From a candidate division BRC1 bacterium HGW-BRC1-1 (GTDB taxonomy: Bacteria; Sumerlaeota; Sumerlaeia; Sumerlaeales; Sumerlaeaceae): DNA of 64,000 nt. The stretch covers positions 62,001 to 126,000 of the forward strand of contig PHCB01000004.1 of assembly GCA_002842095.1 (NCBI GenBank), given 5' to 3'. The notes below the pieces were generated by a model. That model ran no database searches and had not been told where the DNA came from. It was given only the letters and a program-made list of their open reading frames with translations. Both the position numbers and the translations under genes were made by a program. Below, one piece after another: positions 53,441-61,642 of this stretch; the stretch's first letter is position 1; every line of letters starts with the position of its first letter.

Positions 53441-53456
53441 TTCAGCGCTTCCCCGA

Positions 53457-55310
53457 TCACGGTATGGGCGGTGCTGTCTCCCCATCCCATGGGAGCATGA
53501 TTACACGATTCAATGCTGCCCCCAATGCGGCCGGCGACGTTTCGGGATAATAAACCCGGCTCACGCGAACCTCCATGGTGTTCAAGCCGGGATGTACCAG
53601 CCGCGCCGGCACATGGAAAAACGGGATGTTCCGGAACTCTGTGTCGCCATGAAGAATGACAAGCTGGGCGAACTCCTCACCGTTCCAGAAATAGCGAATT
53701 TCGGTGGGATCGAATTGAAAAGCCTGCGTGGTCAATTCCACGCGCAGCTTCAAGTCGACGCTTTCATCCAGATAAACAACCATGCCCGCTTTGGGCGGCA
53801 TGAGCCACGGCCCCCACGGGGCTTGTATGCTCAGACCATAGCGGAAATATCGAACATCCGGCGGATTCCCTTTGGGGTCGATAATGCCCGTGGTGGGCAG
53901 TCGATATTGGCTCGCATCCAACATGGGGCCCCGAGTTGACTCGCCATAAGTCAGGCAATGCATGATCTGGTTCTTCCGCCATGCCCAAGCGTTCTTCTCC
54001 ACGTTCATCCCCATGATGCCATTCCACGACTCGAAGTCGCGCGCCACGCCCAGATACTGAATGCCCGCCGAAAGCAGCAACAGGCCCACGGGCACCAACA
54101 TCTTCCACCGGGCACCCGTCAGCAAGAAGTGGATCACCGGCGCAGCGGCCAGCAGAAGAAACAGCGATGAGTCGAGCATGTAGCGCGAGCCGTACGAATG
54201 CCCCCCGAACCAGCCCGGAGTAAACCCGCGCATGAGAATTCCGATCAATGCGCACACCGCGAAAATCGCCTCGCGGGGATGAGTCTTCCAACGCGCCAGA
54301 ACCCATGGAACCGCCGCGAAACCCATCAGAAGCACCGGCGCGAAAATCAACATGCCGCGATTGGGCGAAATGAGACTACCGGCCAGAAAACGCGGGTAAT
54401 TCGCGAACAGATCCACCGCAAAGGCTTTCGAAGAAACGTAAGTTCCGAGCGGGTTTCCCACGGCGTACAGATTATAGCCCATCCACATCAGGAAACCAAC
54501 AAGCGCCACGCCCGCCCCCACCAGTGCGGTGCGACGGCTGCGCATGAATTCCGCGAGAAAAATAACCGCGCATGCCGGCCCGACAAACGGTCGGCACCAA
54601 ACCGCCAGCGCCAACATGCCCGCAGCGCCGGCCAGACGCAGCAAGCGCCCATGTCGATCCTGCAAGAGAACAAGGGCAACCAGCAGGGAAAATTGAGCGC
54701 CGGTGTGTTGCCACAGGCAACGGCTGGCCACCGCCCAGCTTGCGGTTCCAAATGCAAACGCAAGGGCGATGAACCAGGCCGTTCGGTCGCCGTAGCGAGG
54801 ACGTGTCAGCCTAAACATCATCGCCGCGCCAAGTGCGGTGAGTAACGCCGCTGCAAGAGAATCGAGGAACACTACATTTTCCGCAGTGAACTCGGCTCCC
54901 AAAATCCGCGCCGCCATAAACACCGGCGCACCCAGAAACGCTGTTCCGATCGGCGTATGCGATCGGATGCTGCCATCGGGCATGGTGCGCAGGGAATAGA
55001 ACCTCGAAGCATCAATGCCGAGGTACGAGAAATCGAGCGTTCCCTGCGAGGCCAGCAGAGTGGCCCCCCAGCGAATCGGTTGGTTGTCCATGCTGCTCTG
55101 AATGTAAGGCCGATAACTGTAGGCCGTGAAACAAAGGAGAAATACCCACCAGAAAGGCGAAATCCGTCGTGTCCAGGCAGCTACACGCCCAGCGCGTTGA
55201 CGACACGCCCCGAGAAACGAGGAGCGCTCCGGGGTTGCAGCTTTTTCTGCCGGACCCATTACACTGGTCGCATCAGTCTCGGGAGCTTCGTGGATTTTTT
55301 GACGTTTCAA
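53457..55310 (-). CDS. GT-C-like multi-spanning membrane protein, paralog 1
   Basis: The 617-residue protein has about ten membrane segments between residues 55 and 430, then a roughly 180-residue beta-rich, probably periplasmic C-terminal domain. After TM1 the loop SSMDNQPIRWGATLLAS and then FYSLRTMPDGSIRSHTPIGTA are conserved with the next gene; the Asp in this loop is a likely GT-C catalytic acid. Later shared motifs are SPNRGMLIFAPVLLMG, GWFGGHSYGSRYMLDSS and RDFESWNGIMGMNVEKNAW. I infer a lipid-linked-sugar-dependent glycosyltransferase (GT39/PMT-like fold). The donor and acceptor are unknown. It is 27 nt downstream of its paralog. Confidence 0.78.
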   Translation of the reverse strand: MKRQKIHEAPETDATSVMGPAEKAATPERSSFLGACRQRAGRVAAWTRRISPFWWVFLLCFTAYSYRPYIQSSMDNQPIRWGATLLASQGTLDFSYLGIDASRFYSLRTMPDGSIRSHTPIGTAFLGAPVFMAARILGAEFTAENVVFLDSLAAALLTALGAAMMFRLTRPRYGDRTAWFIALAFAFGTASWAVASRCLWQHTGAQFSLLVALVLLQDRHGRLLRLAGAAGMLALAVWCRPFVGPACAVIFLAEFMRSRRTALVGAGVALVGFLMWMGYNLYAVGNPLGTYVSSKAFAVDLFANYPRFLAGSLISPNRGMLIFAPVLLMGFAAVPWVLARWKTHPREAIFAVCALIGILMRGFTPGWFGGHSYGSRYMLDSSLFLLLAAAPVIHFLLTGARWKMLVPVGLLLLSAGIQYLGVARDFESWNGIMGMNVEKNAWAWRKNQIMHCLTYGESTRGPMLDASQYRLPTTGIIDPKGNPPDVRYFRYGLSIQAPWGPWLMPPKAGMVVYLDESVDLKLRVELTTQAFQFDPTEIRYFWNGEEFAQLVILHGDTEFRNIPFFHVPARLVHPGLNTMEVRVSRVYYPETSPAALGAALNRVIMLPWDGETAPPIP

Positions 55311-55337
55311 TTCCTCACCTCTCCTTGCGGGCCTGGC

Positions 55338-57236
55338 TCATTGAGCCATCACCGGACGAACAACAATCTTACCGACTTTCACCCCAAAGGGCGACGCTGA
55401 TGCAGACGGATAAAAGACCCGATCCGTGCGAAATTCCAGCACGTTAATTCCTTCCACGAAGTATTCCCCCGGGACTTCCTTCACCATACTCCGTCGGAAT
55501 TCCCAATTCACATACCTCATGACCTCTGTATGGTAAAGGTGTCCGTTCAAGAGGCATTCGACCCGGACCGGATCGAAGGGATAAACGGGCCCGGCAAGTT
55601 GCAACGAAATGTGACCGGCCATGGGCTTGGGTGTAAAGAAAACCATGCGAGCCTCGGGCGGCAAAATCTGCGCGCCATGGGGCGGCTGAAAGGTAACACC
55701 CCCGCGCACGTAAGGCGTCGTGAAGTTTCCCGAGACATTTATAACCCCATCGCGCGGCAGGATGTAATTCACCGGATTACCCAGGGGGCCGCGCGTGCTG
55801 ACACCGTTAGTCAGGCAATGCATGATCTGAGATTTCTCGTAATTCCAGGCGTTCGTGTCCACGTTCATGCCCATCAGCACATTCCACGATTCAAAATCCC
55901 GCGTGGCCCCAAGATACTGGATGCCGGCCGACAGCAGCAACAACACAACCGGAATGGGTGCCAGCCATCGGCGAACTTCGAAAGCGTAACGTACAAAGGG
56001 AGCGGTCATGATGAGCAGGAAGGGGGCAGAATCGAGCATGGTGCGCGATCCGTATGTGTGCCCGCCGAACCAGCCATGGAACGCACCACGCGGCAGGATG
56101 ACCGCCAGCGATGCCACGGCAAGCACCGCCATGGCCGGCGACTTCCGCACCCGGATGAGCCACCAGAACAAAGCTGGCACAGCCATTAACAAGACCGGCG
56201 AGAAGACGAACATCCCCCGATTCGGCGAGGCCAGCGTTCCCCACAGGTTCACAGCGTAGGTGTCCCAGAATTGGTGTTCCAGCACCCGCGCGGAGAGGTA
56301 AGTTCCCAACGGATTGCCCGTGGTCGTCAGGTTGTAAATCCCCCACGCTCCCATCAGCAGCGCAATGGCCGCCCCACCCGCAGCGAAAACTTTCCAGCCG
56401 CGCCTCATTTCCCAAAGAACAAGGATTCCCACGGCTGGCAATATATAGGGGCGACACCAGATTGCAAAACCCAGTGCGGCCAAGCCTGCCACCGTGCGAC
56501 GAAGAGACCGCCGTTCGCCATCGAGCAGACACATGCCGACCAACAGCATGAAGACTTCCCCAGTGTGTTGCCACAATGAGCGACTCGCCACGGCCCAGGC
56601 TGCGGTGCCCAGACCAAAGGCCAGCCCTATAAAAAACGCCGTGCGTCGCCCCTCACGCCGCACCAGCCACGACATCATTCCCGCCGAGGCCGCCATGAGC
56701 AGCGTCGCCAAAACGCTATCGAGTAAAACAATGTTCTCGTCAATAAACGGCGCGCCCAAAGCGTGAGCCACCGCAAAAAAAGGCGCCGCAAGCACCGCCG
56801 TTCCCACCGGCGTGTGCGATCGAATGGTCCCATCGGGCATGTCGCGGAACGAATAATAGGAGTTCCCCGGCAGACCCAACAGCGCATAGTTCAGCGGTCG
56901 CCCCGTGGCCAGCAACGCCGCCCCCCACCGGATCGGTTGATTGTCCAGACTGCTCTGAACGAATGGCTTATAAAGATAGACCCCGAGACAAAACAGCGCC
57001 GTTATCATGAACACCGGCATGCGCGCGATCCACCATCCCGGTGCCCGGAAAGCACTCGCGACCGCCTGTTTGAAATCCTTATAGTTGTACAGAACCACGG
57101 TCGCAAAAGAAACAAACTGCGCGGCATCGTCCATGAGAAAATCCCACTTCAATTGAAGGGTTGCAATGGGGGCGGGTACATGACCGTGATTATGATCGTA
57201 AAGACAGATGCTCCTCTCGGGAACATTGAGTCTCAT
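55338..57236 (-). CDS. GT-C-like multi-spanning membrane protein, paralog 2
   Basis: The product is up to 632 residues. An ATG at 57134 (MDDAAQFVSF) is an alternative start and gives a product closer to paralog 1. The layout is the same as paralog 1: about ten membrane helices, then a C-terminal beta-rich domain of about 180 residues. Shared motifs include SSLDNQPIRWGAALLA, DMPDGTIRSHTPVGTA, ASRSLWQHTG, SPNRGMFVFSPVLLM, GWFGGHTYGSRTMLDSA and RDFESWNVLMGMNV. The pair clearly arose by tandem duplication. Function is inferred to be glycosyl transfer across the membrane but is not established. The gene is divergent from rpsP. Confidence 0.78.
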   Translation of the reverse strand: MRLNVPERSICLYDHNHGHVPAPIATLQLKWDFLMDDAAQFVSFATVVLYNYKDFKQAVASAFRAPGWWIARMPVFMITALFCLGVYLYKPFVQSSLDNQPIRWGAALLATGRPLNYALLGLPGNSYYSFRDMPDGTIRSHTPVGTAVLAAPFFAVAHALGAPFIDENIVLLDSVLATLLMAASAGMMSWLVRREGRRTAFFIGLAFGLGTAAWAVASRSLWQHTGEVFMLLVGMCLLDGERRSLRRTVAGLAALGFAIWCRPYILPAVGILVLWEMRRGWKVFAAGGAAIALLMGAWGIYNLTTTGNPLGTYLSARVLEHQFWDTYAVNLWGTLASPNRGMFVFSPVLLMAVPALFWWLIRVRKSPAMAVLAVASLAVILPRGAFHGWFGGHTYGSRTMLDSAPFLLIMTAPFVRYAFEVRRWLAPIPVVLLLLSAGIQYLGATRDFESWNVLMGMNVDTNAWNYEKSQIMHCLTNGVSTRGPLGNPVNYILPRDGVINVSGNFTTPYVRGGVTFQPPHGAQILPPEARMVFFTPKPMAGHISLQLAGPVYPFDPVRVECLLNGHLYHTEVMRYVNWEFRRSMVKEVPGEYFVEGINVLEFRTDRVFYPSASASPFGVKVGKIVVRPVMAQ

Positions 57237-57242
57237 TCGTGA

Positions 57243-57259
57243 TTGTTCGTCATGAACAA
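57243..57259. promoter_or_regulatory. Palindromic site between rpsP and the GT-C-like gene
   Basis: TTGTTC and GAACAA are perfect 6-bp arms around a 5-nt spacer in the short divergent intergenic region. It could be an operator affecting rpsP, the membrane-protein operon or both. I cannot assign a regulator. Confidence 0.4.
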
Positions 57260-57312
57260 ATCACAATAACTGCGATATAAATTGCGGGTTTTTATCACAG
57301 AAGGAGAACCAC

Positions 57313-57606
57313 ATGTCTGTTCGTATTCGGTTGACGCGGGTTGGTCGCAAGAAGGATCCGTCGTACCGTGTTGTTGTGGCGGACTCACGCAGCGCGCGTG
57401 ATGGACGCTTCATCGAGATCCTTGGCTACTATCATCCGCTCACCAATCCGGTGGACGTCAAAGTGGATAAGGACCGCGTGCTTAAATGGCTTAAAGACGG
57501 TGCCGTTCCTTCGGATACCGTCCGTTCCATCCTGCGCAAAGAAGGAATTCTCAAAGAATTCCACTTGCTGCGCAAGCCGGCACCTAAAGTTGCAAAAAGC
57601 GCCTGA
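57313..57606 (+). CDS. rpsP: 30S ribosomal protein S16
   Basis: The 97-residue protein begins [26 protein letters not shown] (about residues 1-26, quoted as the family start), followed by [17 protein letters not shown] and the C-terminal VSDTV-like [14 protein letters not shown]. This is a complete S16, which stabilises 16S rRNA folding. An AAGGAG site lies about 7 nt upstream of the ATG. An intrinsic terminator follows, partly separating it from khpA and rimM. Confidence 0.98.
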   Translation: MSVRIRLTRVGRKKDPSYRVVVADSRSARDGRFIEILGYYHPLTNPVDVKVDKDRVLKWLKDGAVPSDTVRSILRKEGILKEFHLLRKPAPKVAKSA

Positions 57607-57638
57607 ATCGGGTAATCGATTCAGCGTTCAGGATTTTC

Positions 57639-57676
57639 GACGGCGTCTGCTCTTGGGCGGACGCCGTCGCTTTTTT
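57639..57676 (+). terminator. Intrinsic terminator after rpsP
   Basis: A 12-bp stem (GACGGCGTCTGC with GCGGACGCCGTC, one G-T pair) and a 6-nt loop are followed by GC and a six-T run. It should end or attenuate rpsP transcripts before khpA. Confidence 0.85.
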
Positions 57677-57738
57677 GTTGTTGTTCCCGTTTCCCGTCCT
57701 TAGCAAGGGTCACTAATGTTCGAGCGGAGCAATCTGGA

Positions 57739-58005
57739 ATGAGCGATCAGCAGACGAAGACCGAAGGCCAAATCATGAGAGATTTGGTGCAATACATCTC
57801 CGAGGCGCTTGTGGACAAGCCCGACGAGGTGAAAGTCCATGTGGTGGAAGGCGAAAACTCAATTATCCTTGAGCTTAAAGTAGCCGCCGACGACGTGGGT
57901 AAAGTGATTGGCAAGGGCGGCCAGACGGCAAAAGCCATGCGCAAAATCCTGAGCGCGGCCGCAACCAAGCTCCGGAAAAAGTCACTGCTCCAAATCGTCG
58001 AGTAG
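57739..58005 (+). CDS. khpA: KH-domain RNA-binding protein KhpA
   Basis: The 88-residue protein has a single type II KH domain. The GxxG loop is GKVIGKGGQTAKAMRKIL (residues about 54-71), preceded by the conserved LVQYISEALVDKPDEVKV. KhpA (YlqC) binds RNA, often together with KhpB/Jag, and affects cell division and translation. It sits between rpsP and rimM, its conserved position in many bacteria. Confidence 0.94.
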   Translation: MSDQQTKTEGQIMRDLVQYISEALVDKPDEVKVHVVEGENSIILELKVAADDVGKVIGKGGQTAKAMRKILSAAATKLRKKSLLQIVE

Positions 58006-58048
58006 CGCCACCAAAGCGCAACTCCCCATTTTTTAATTCGAGGCCCTC

Positions 58049-58645
58049 ATGAACAATCCCGACGACCTCGTCGCGATAGGTATTATCACGCGCACCCATG
58101 GAAACGCCGGAGCGGTGCGCATGTCTCCCCTGTTCGAACCCATCGAACGTTTCGAGCAACTTCCATCCGATGAAATCATCCTCCGTCTGCCACGCCGGTT
58201 GGCGCTGGATTTGGGGATGCAGCCCGCCAGTGTTCCTCCTCCGGAGGGACGCGCTGACTTGATCCATGCGACGGCACACGTTGAGGATTATTTTTTCCAT
58301 CAACAGCACGTCATACTCACCCTCGCAGAAATCCCCGACATGACCAACGCAGAAAAATTGCGGGCCATAGAAGTACTCCTGACGCCGGCCGACCTCTGGC
58401 CTCTGGAACCAGGTGAGTTTTATCACTGGCAATGGATCGGGTGCGCCGTGCTGGACGACAGCACAGGCGAGAAGATCGGTGAAGTGCTGAAGATCGACGC
58501 CGGTTCTGCACACGATTTCCTCCGCGTACAGCCGGCCGAGGGCAAAGCGTTTCTGGTGCCGATGGTAAAACAAATGGTCGTGAGCACCGACATGAACGCC
58601 CGCACGGTACGGGTGGCCATCCCTCCCGGTCTCACCGATCTGTAA
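58049..58645 (+). CDS. rimM: Ribosome maturation factor RimM
   Basis: The 198-residue protein has the N-terminal RimM beta-barrel (IGIITRTHGNAGAVRMSPL). After an unusually long middle segment (about residues 45-100) come the PRC-barrel parts WQWIGCAVLDDSTGEKIGEV and the closing FLVPMVKQMVVSTDMNARTV. RimM assists 30S head assembly through S19. The gene lies 43 nt after khpA. trmD and rplS, which normally complete this operon, do not follow. Confidence 0.95.
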   Translation: MNNPDDLVAIGIITRTHGNAGAVRMSPLFEPIERFEQLPSDEIILRLPRRLALDLGMQPASVPPPEGRADLIHATAHVEDYFFHQQHVILTLAEIPDMTNAEKLRAIEVLLTPADLWPLEPGEFYHWQWIGCAVLDDSTGEKIGEVLKIDAGSAHDFLRVQPAEGKAFLVPMVKQMVVSTDMNARTVRVAIPPGLTDL

Positions 58646-58731
58646 CAACGCGGCGGTGGTCCCATCGAATGATGGGGGGTGCGGACCGTAGATCATTGAG
58701 ACAAGAATCTAATCAGAGACCTCATTAACCC

Positions 58732-59490
58732 ATGAAACCACTCGATCTGGAATCAACCAATCCACAACTCGCGTCGCGCTCGCCCGAGCAGATTTTGCAA
58801 TGGGCTGTCGACACTTTCGGTGAGCGCCTCGCGGTGCAAAGCTCCATGCAGAAATCCGCCGGGATGATCATGCACTTGATCAGTCGCATTGCTCCGGACA
58901 CAGAAATCGTTTTTATCGACACCGGCGTCCACTTCCCCGAGACTCTTGCCGTGCGCGATGAGTTCATCCAGCGGTTCGGCGTGAACATCCGAACCTACGC
59001 CCCCAGCCTCTCCTTCGAGGAGCAACGGTTGGAGTTCGGTCGCGACCTTTACAAGTTCGATGGCGAGGTGGACGGGCCCGGTTATCAGAAGTGCTGCGAA
59101 CTCCGTAAAGAGATGCCTTATCTTGCAGCTGTAAAAGGGCGCTTCGATGCCGTCGTGGGCGGCCTGATGCGTGGCGAAGGCGGTGCCCGCGGCGACGTGA
59201 AAACCATTTCACCAGACCCGCGCATTGACGCATACAAGATCTACCCCCTCGCCTTTATCACCGAGGAAGAAGTGGATGCGTATAACGCGGAACACAATCT
59301 CCCGGCGCATCCGCTATACGCCCGCGGCTTCACCAGCATCGGTTGCAGCACCTGCACAACCCCCGTGGCTCCCGGCGAGTCACGTCGCGCAGGCCGTTGG
59401 CGGCACATCCGTGAAGCCAACCCCGAACTGGCCGGGCGAGATCTGTATTGTGGGATCAACTTTGACGACAAGAATCAGACCGATAAGTAG
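58732..59490 (+). CDS. cysH: CysH-family adenylyl-sulfate / PAPS reductase
   Basis: This 252-residue PP-loop enzyme reduces activated sulfate to sulfite in assimilation. AVQSSMQKSAGMIMHLI matches the SSF...S PP-loop, followed by VFIDTGVHFPETL. Cys121-Cys122 (KCCELRK) and Cys205/Cys208 (GCSTC) are the four ligands of a [4Fe-4S] cluster, pointing to the APS-reductase type rather than the cluster-free PAPS reductase. The usual C-terminal catalytic ECGLH motif reads YCGIN here (Cys240). The usual substrate-loop RRDQS...TRA is also changed (MRGEGGARGD). The exact substrate is therefore uncertain. No other sulfur genes are nearby. Confidence 0.88.
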   Translation: MKPLDLESTNPQLASRSPEQILQWAVDTFGERLAVQSSMQKSAGMIMHLISRIAPDTEIVFIDTGVHFPETLAVRDEFIQRFGVNIRTYAPSLSFEEQRLEFGRDLYKFDGEVDGPGYQKCCELRKEMPYLAAVKGRFDAVVGGLMRGEGGARGDVKTISPDPRIDAYKIYPLAFITEEEVDAYNAEHNLPAHPLYARGFTSIGCSTCTTPVAPGESRRAGRWRHIREANPELAGRDLYCGINFDDKNQTDK

Positions 59491-59523
59491 GCCACCCGTT
59501 TTCGGGCAAACAATCTGCCACGC

Positions 59524-59925
59524 TTAGAAAGGCTTGGCCTTAAGTTCCGCCAGACTACCCATCTCGCGCACCACCACCACGCGAAAGCGGATGTGGCGTC
59601 GGGCCAGACGCAGTGCTTCCTGAACCGTGCGCCCCCCCACTTCCACGCGCAAGCTGTTGGTGCCAGTAATAGTCCAATTGCCGGGCACACCCATTACCTT
59701 GACGAACCTCACCACACCCTTGCGCCCCAAGCCCTCGGCGCGAAAGTAACGAAACGGCTCGGTGGGTGGCGTTGGAGGAGCACTGACAGCTGGTTTCCCG
59801 GAAGCACGGGGTGACGCTGCCTGCGGTTGCCTGCGCTCCCGCTCACGACTATTTTCGCGCGAAGATGAATCGTTGGTTCGAGATTCCCTTGATGGTCGCG
59901 ATTTGATGTTCTTGTCTTCAGTCAT
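59524..59925 (-). CDS. Small protein with disordered N-terminus, function unknown
   Basis: I do not recognise this 133-residue protein. Residues about 1-55 are Ser/Arg/Glu-rich and likely disordered. Residues about 57-133 form a compact domain with regular alpha/beta pattern (FRYFRAEGLGRKGVVRFVKV, then WTITGTNSLRVEVGG, a helix TVQEALRLARRH and strand FRVVVVREMG). No signal peptide is seen. It is convergent with cysH and divergent from namZ, with about 60 nt to the namZ start. The compositional contrast and ordered C-terminus make it a plausible real gene. Confidence 0.6.
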   Translation of the reverse strand: MTEDKNIKSRPSRESRTNDSSSRENSRERERRQPQAASPRASGKPAVSAPPTPPTEPFRYFRAEGLGRKGVVRFVKVMGVPGNWTITGTNSLRVEVGGRTVQEALRLARRHIRFRVVVVREMGSLAELKAKPF

Positions 59926-59974
59926 GTCCCATGTGCACAGCGGAGCAGGATCGCACTTCTGTTACCAAACATTC

Positions 59975-59980
59975 GGAGGA
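59975..59980 (+). promoter_or_regulatory. Ribosome binding site deciding the namZ GTG start
   Basis: GGAGGA lies 6 nt before a GTG at 59987. It supports this codon over several upstream in-frame starts that would place extra residues before the lipoprotein signal. Confidence 0.7.
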
Positions 59981-59986
59981 TATCAG

Positions 59987-61642
59987 GTGAACTACAAGAT
60001 AATCGCAACAGCTTTTGCCGCACTCTGGCTCATCACGGGCTGCGGGCAGACCGAGAAAAAATCTGAGATGGTCGCAGAGACGCCCGAACCCATGGCTACG
60101 GCGTCGGTCGAAGTCACCACGGCGACCGAGAGCTTCGCTCCCCCTGCAACCGCCCCCGCTGCACTCGAGTCCACCGCCCCCATGGCAACACCCGGCGCAG
60201 TAAACATGATGGCACCATCCACGGCGGAAACAACCAATCCCATGGCGCGGCTTGAGGCTCCTTACGAAGCAAACCGCTCTGTGTACACCCAGATCAAAGT
60301 GGAAGTAATCCCCGACAAAAAAGGACCCGCGCAGAAAACCACCGCAACCAGTGCAAAGGAACCTTTGATCAAAGTCGATTCCCACCCCATGGGCGACGGC
60401 CCGGTGCTGACGGGACTTGACGTTATGAAACGGGAACAGTTTTCCAGCCTTAAGGGCAAAACGGTTGCGCTTCTGACCAATCACTCGGCCATCGACCGCG
60501 ACGGCAACCACGTTCTGGACCTCATGATGAATCAGCCCAACGTGAACATCGTGAAGCTCTTCTCCCCCGAGCACGGGCTTTATGGCAACGTGGACACGAA
60601 AACCCCCGACGTAAAGGACCCCGCCACGGGCCTGATGGTGCACAGCCTTTACAGCACGAAGCCCGATAACCCCAAGAAGCCCCACCACCCCCGTGCAGCA
60701 ACTCTCGAGGGTGTGGACGCGGTGATCGTGGACCTGCAGGATATCGGTGCCCGTTACTACACCTACTGCTCCTACATGGGCTACATGATGGAAGTCTGCG
60801 CCAAACTGGGCATCGAAGTGATCGTGCTGGATCGCCCGAATCCCGTGGGTGGCGTGTATGTGGACGGCCCCATCATGGACGAGGACCTGGAAGGCATGGT
60901 GACGGGCTACTTCCGGATGCCCATCGCCCATGGCATGACAATGGGTGAATTGGCGCGCATGTTCAACACGGAGAAAAAGATCGACTGCAAGTTGACGGTA
61001 GTCCCCTGCGAGGGGTGGAAACGCGACATGTTCTTCGATGAAACCGGCCTGCGCTGGGTGAACCCGTCGCCGAACATTCAGGACCTCGACGCAGCGCTGG
61101 TTTATACGGGCATCGCGATTCCGGAAAGCATCGTCAGCATGGGCCGCGGCACCGATGAACCCTTCCACATCTTTGGGGCTCCCTATTTCGAGGATTCGCA
61201 AAAGCTGGTGGACGAATTGACCACGGGCGGACTGCCGGGCATTCGTCTTGAAGCGGCTGATTTCACCCCGACCGGCACCCTCAGCCGCGACCACGTGGGC
61301 GAGGGGCGCGTATGCCACGGCGCGCGCATGCACATCACCGACCGCAAAACCATGCGGCCTGTGCTGTTGGGTGTGCGGCTCATGGATTATCTCCAGCGCC
61401 ACCATGGCACCGAGATGATCGATGAGATGAAATGGAATGCTGCCGCGAAGAAATCTCTCCCCACTGGAAAAAAGGTTCCCCGCATCGACCTGATGAAGCT
61501 ACGGGGCGCTTCCAGCGCCATCCTTTGCGCCCGCATTCGCGAGGGCAAATCTCTGGATGACACGATGAAATTCATCGACGAGCAGGTCGCTGGCTTCATG
61601 CCCATGCGGGCGAAGTATCTGCTGTATCCATCAGAGAAATAA
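59987..61642 (+). CDS. namZ: NamZ-type exo-beta-N-acetylmuramidase lipoprotein (DUF1343)
   Basis: From the GTG at 59987 the product is 551 residues with signal peptide and lipobox ITGC, so it is predicted to be a lipoprotein. A low-complexity Ala/Thr/Pro/Met-rich linker (about 22-130) leads to the DUF1343 domain: TGLDVMKREQFSSLKGKTVALLTNHSA, VKLFSPEHGLYG, VDLQDIGARYYTY, VLDRPNPVGG and the later WVNPSPNIQDLDAALVYTG. NamZ proteins release N-acetylmuramic acid from the non-reducing end of peptidoglycan fragments. A role in wall turnover or recycling is thus likely. The stop directly abuts the ATG of the PolX-like gene. Confidence 0.92.
   Translation: MNYKIIATAFAALWLITGCGQTEKKSEMVAETPEPMATASVEVTTATESFAPPATAPAALESTAPMATPGAVNMMAPSTAETTNPMARLEAPYEANRSVYTQIKVEVIPDKKGPAQKTTATSAKEPLIKVDSHPMGDGPVLTGLDVMKREQFSSLKGKTVALLTNHSAIDRDGNHVLDLMMNQPNVNIVKLFSPEHGLYGNVDTKTPDVKDPATGLMVHSLYSTKPDNPKKPHHPRAATLEGVDAVIVDLQDIGARYYTYCSYMGYMMEVCAKLGIEVIVLDRPNPVGGVYVDGPIMDEDLEGMVTGYFRMPIAHGMTMGELARMFNTEKKIDCKLTVVPCEGWKRDMFFDETGLRWVNPSPNIQDLDAALVYTGIAIPESIVSMGRGTDEPFHIFGAPYFEDSQKLVDELTTGGLPGIRLEAADFTPTGTLSRDHVGEGRVCHGARMHITDRKTMRPVLLGVRLMDYLQRHHGTEMIDEMKWNAAAKKSLPTGKKVPRIDLMKLRGASSAILCARIREGKSLDDTMKFIDEQVAGFMPMRAKYLLYPSEK

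Noticed and set aside
51965-53485. Minus-strand open frame of 506 codons opposite the aldehyde dehydrogenase
   Set aside because: The plus-strand product has a complete EutE/PduP active site. The antisense frame has no recognisable domain.
59918-61405. Long minus-strand open frame of 495 codons
   Set aside because: It is antisense to namZ, which has a full DUF1343 domain and a strong ribosome site. The antisense translation is His/Gly/Val-rich and typical of a shadow frame.
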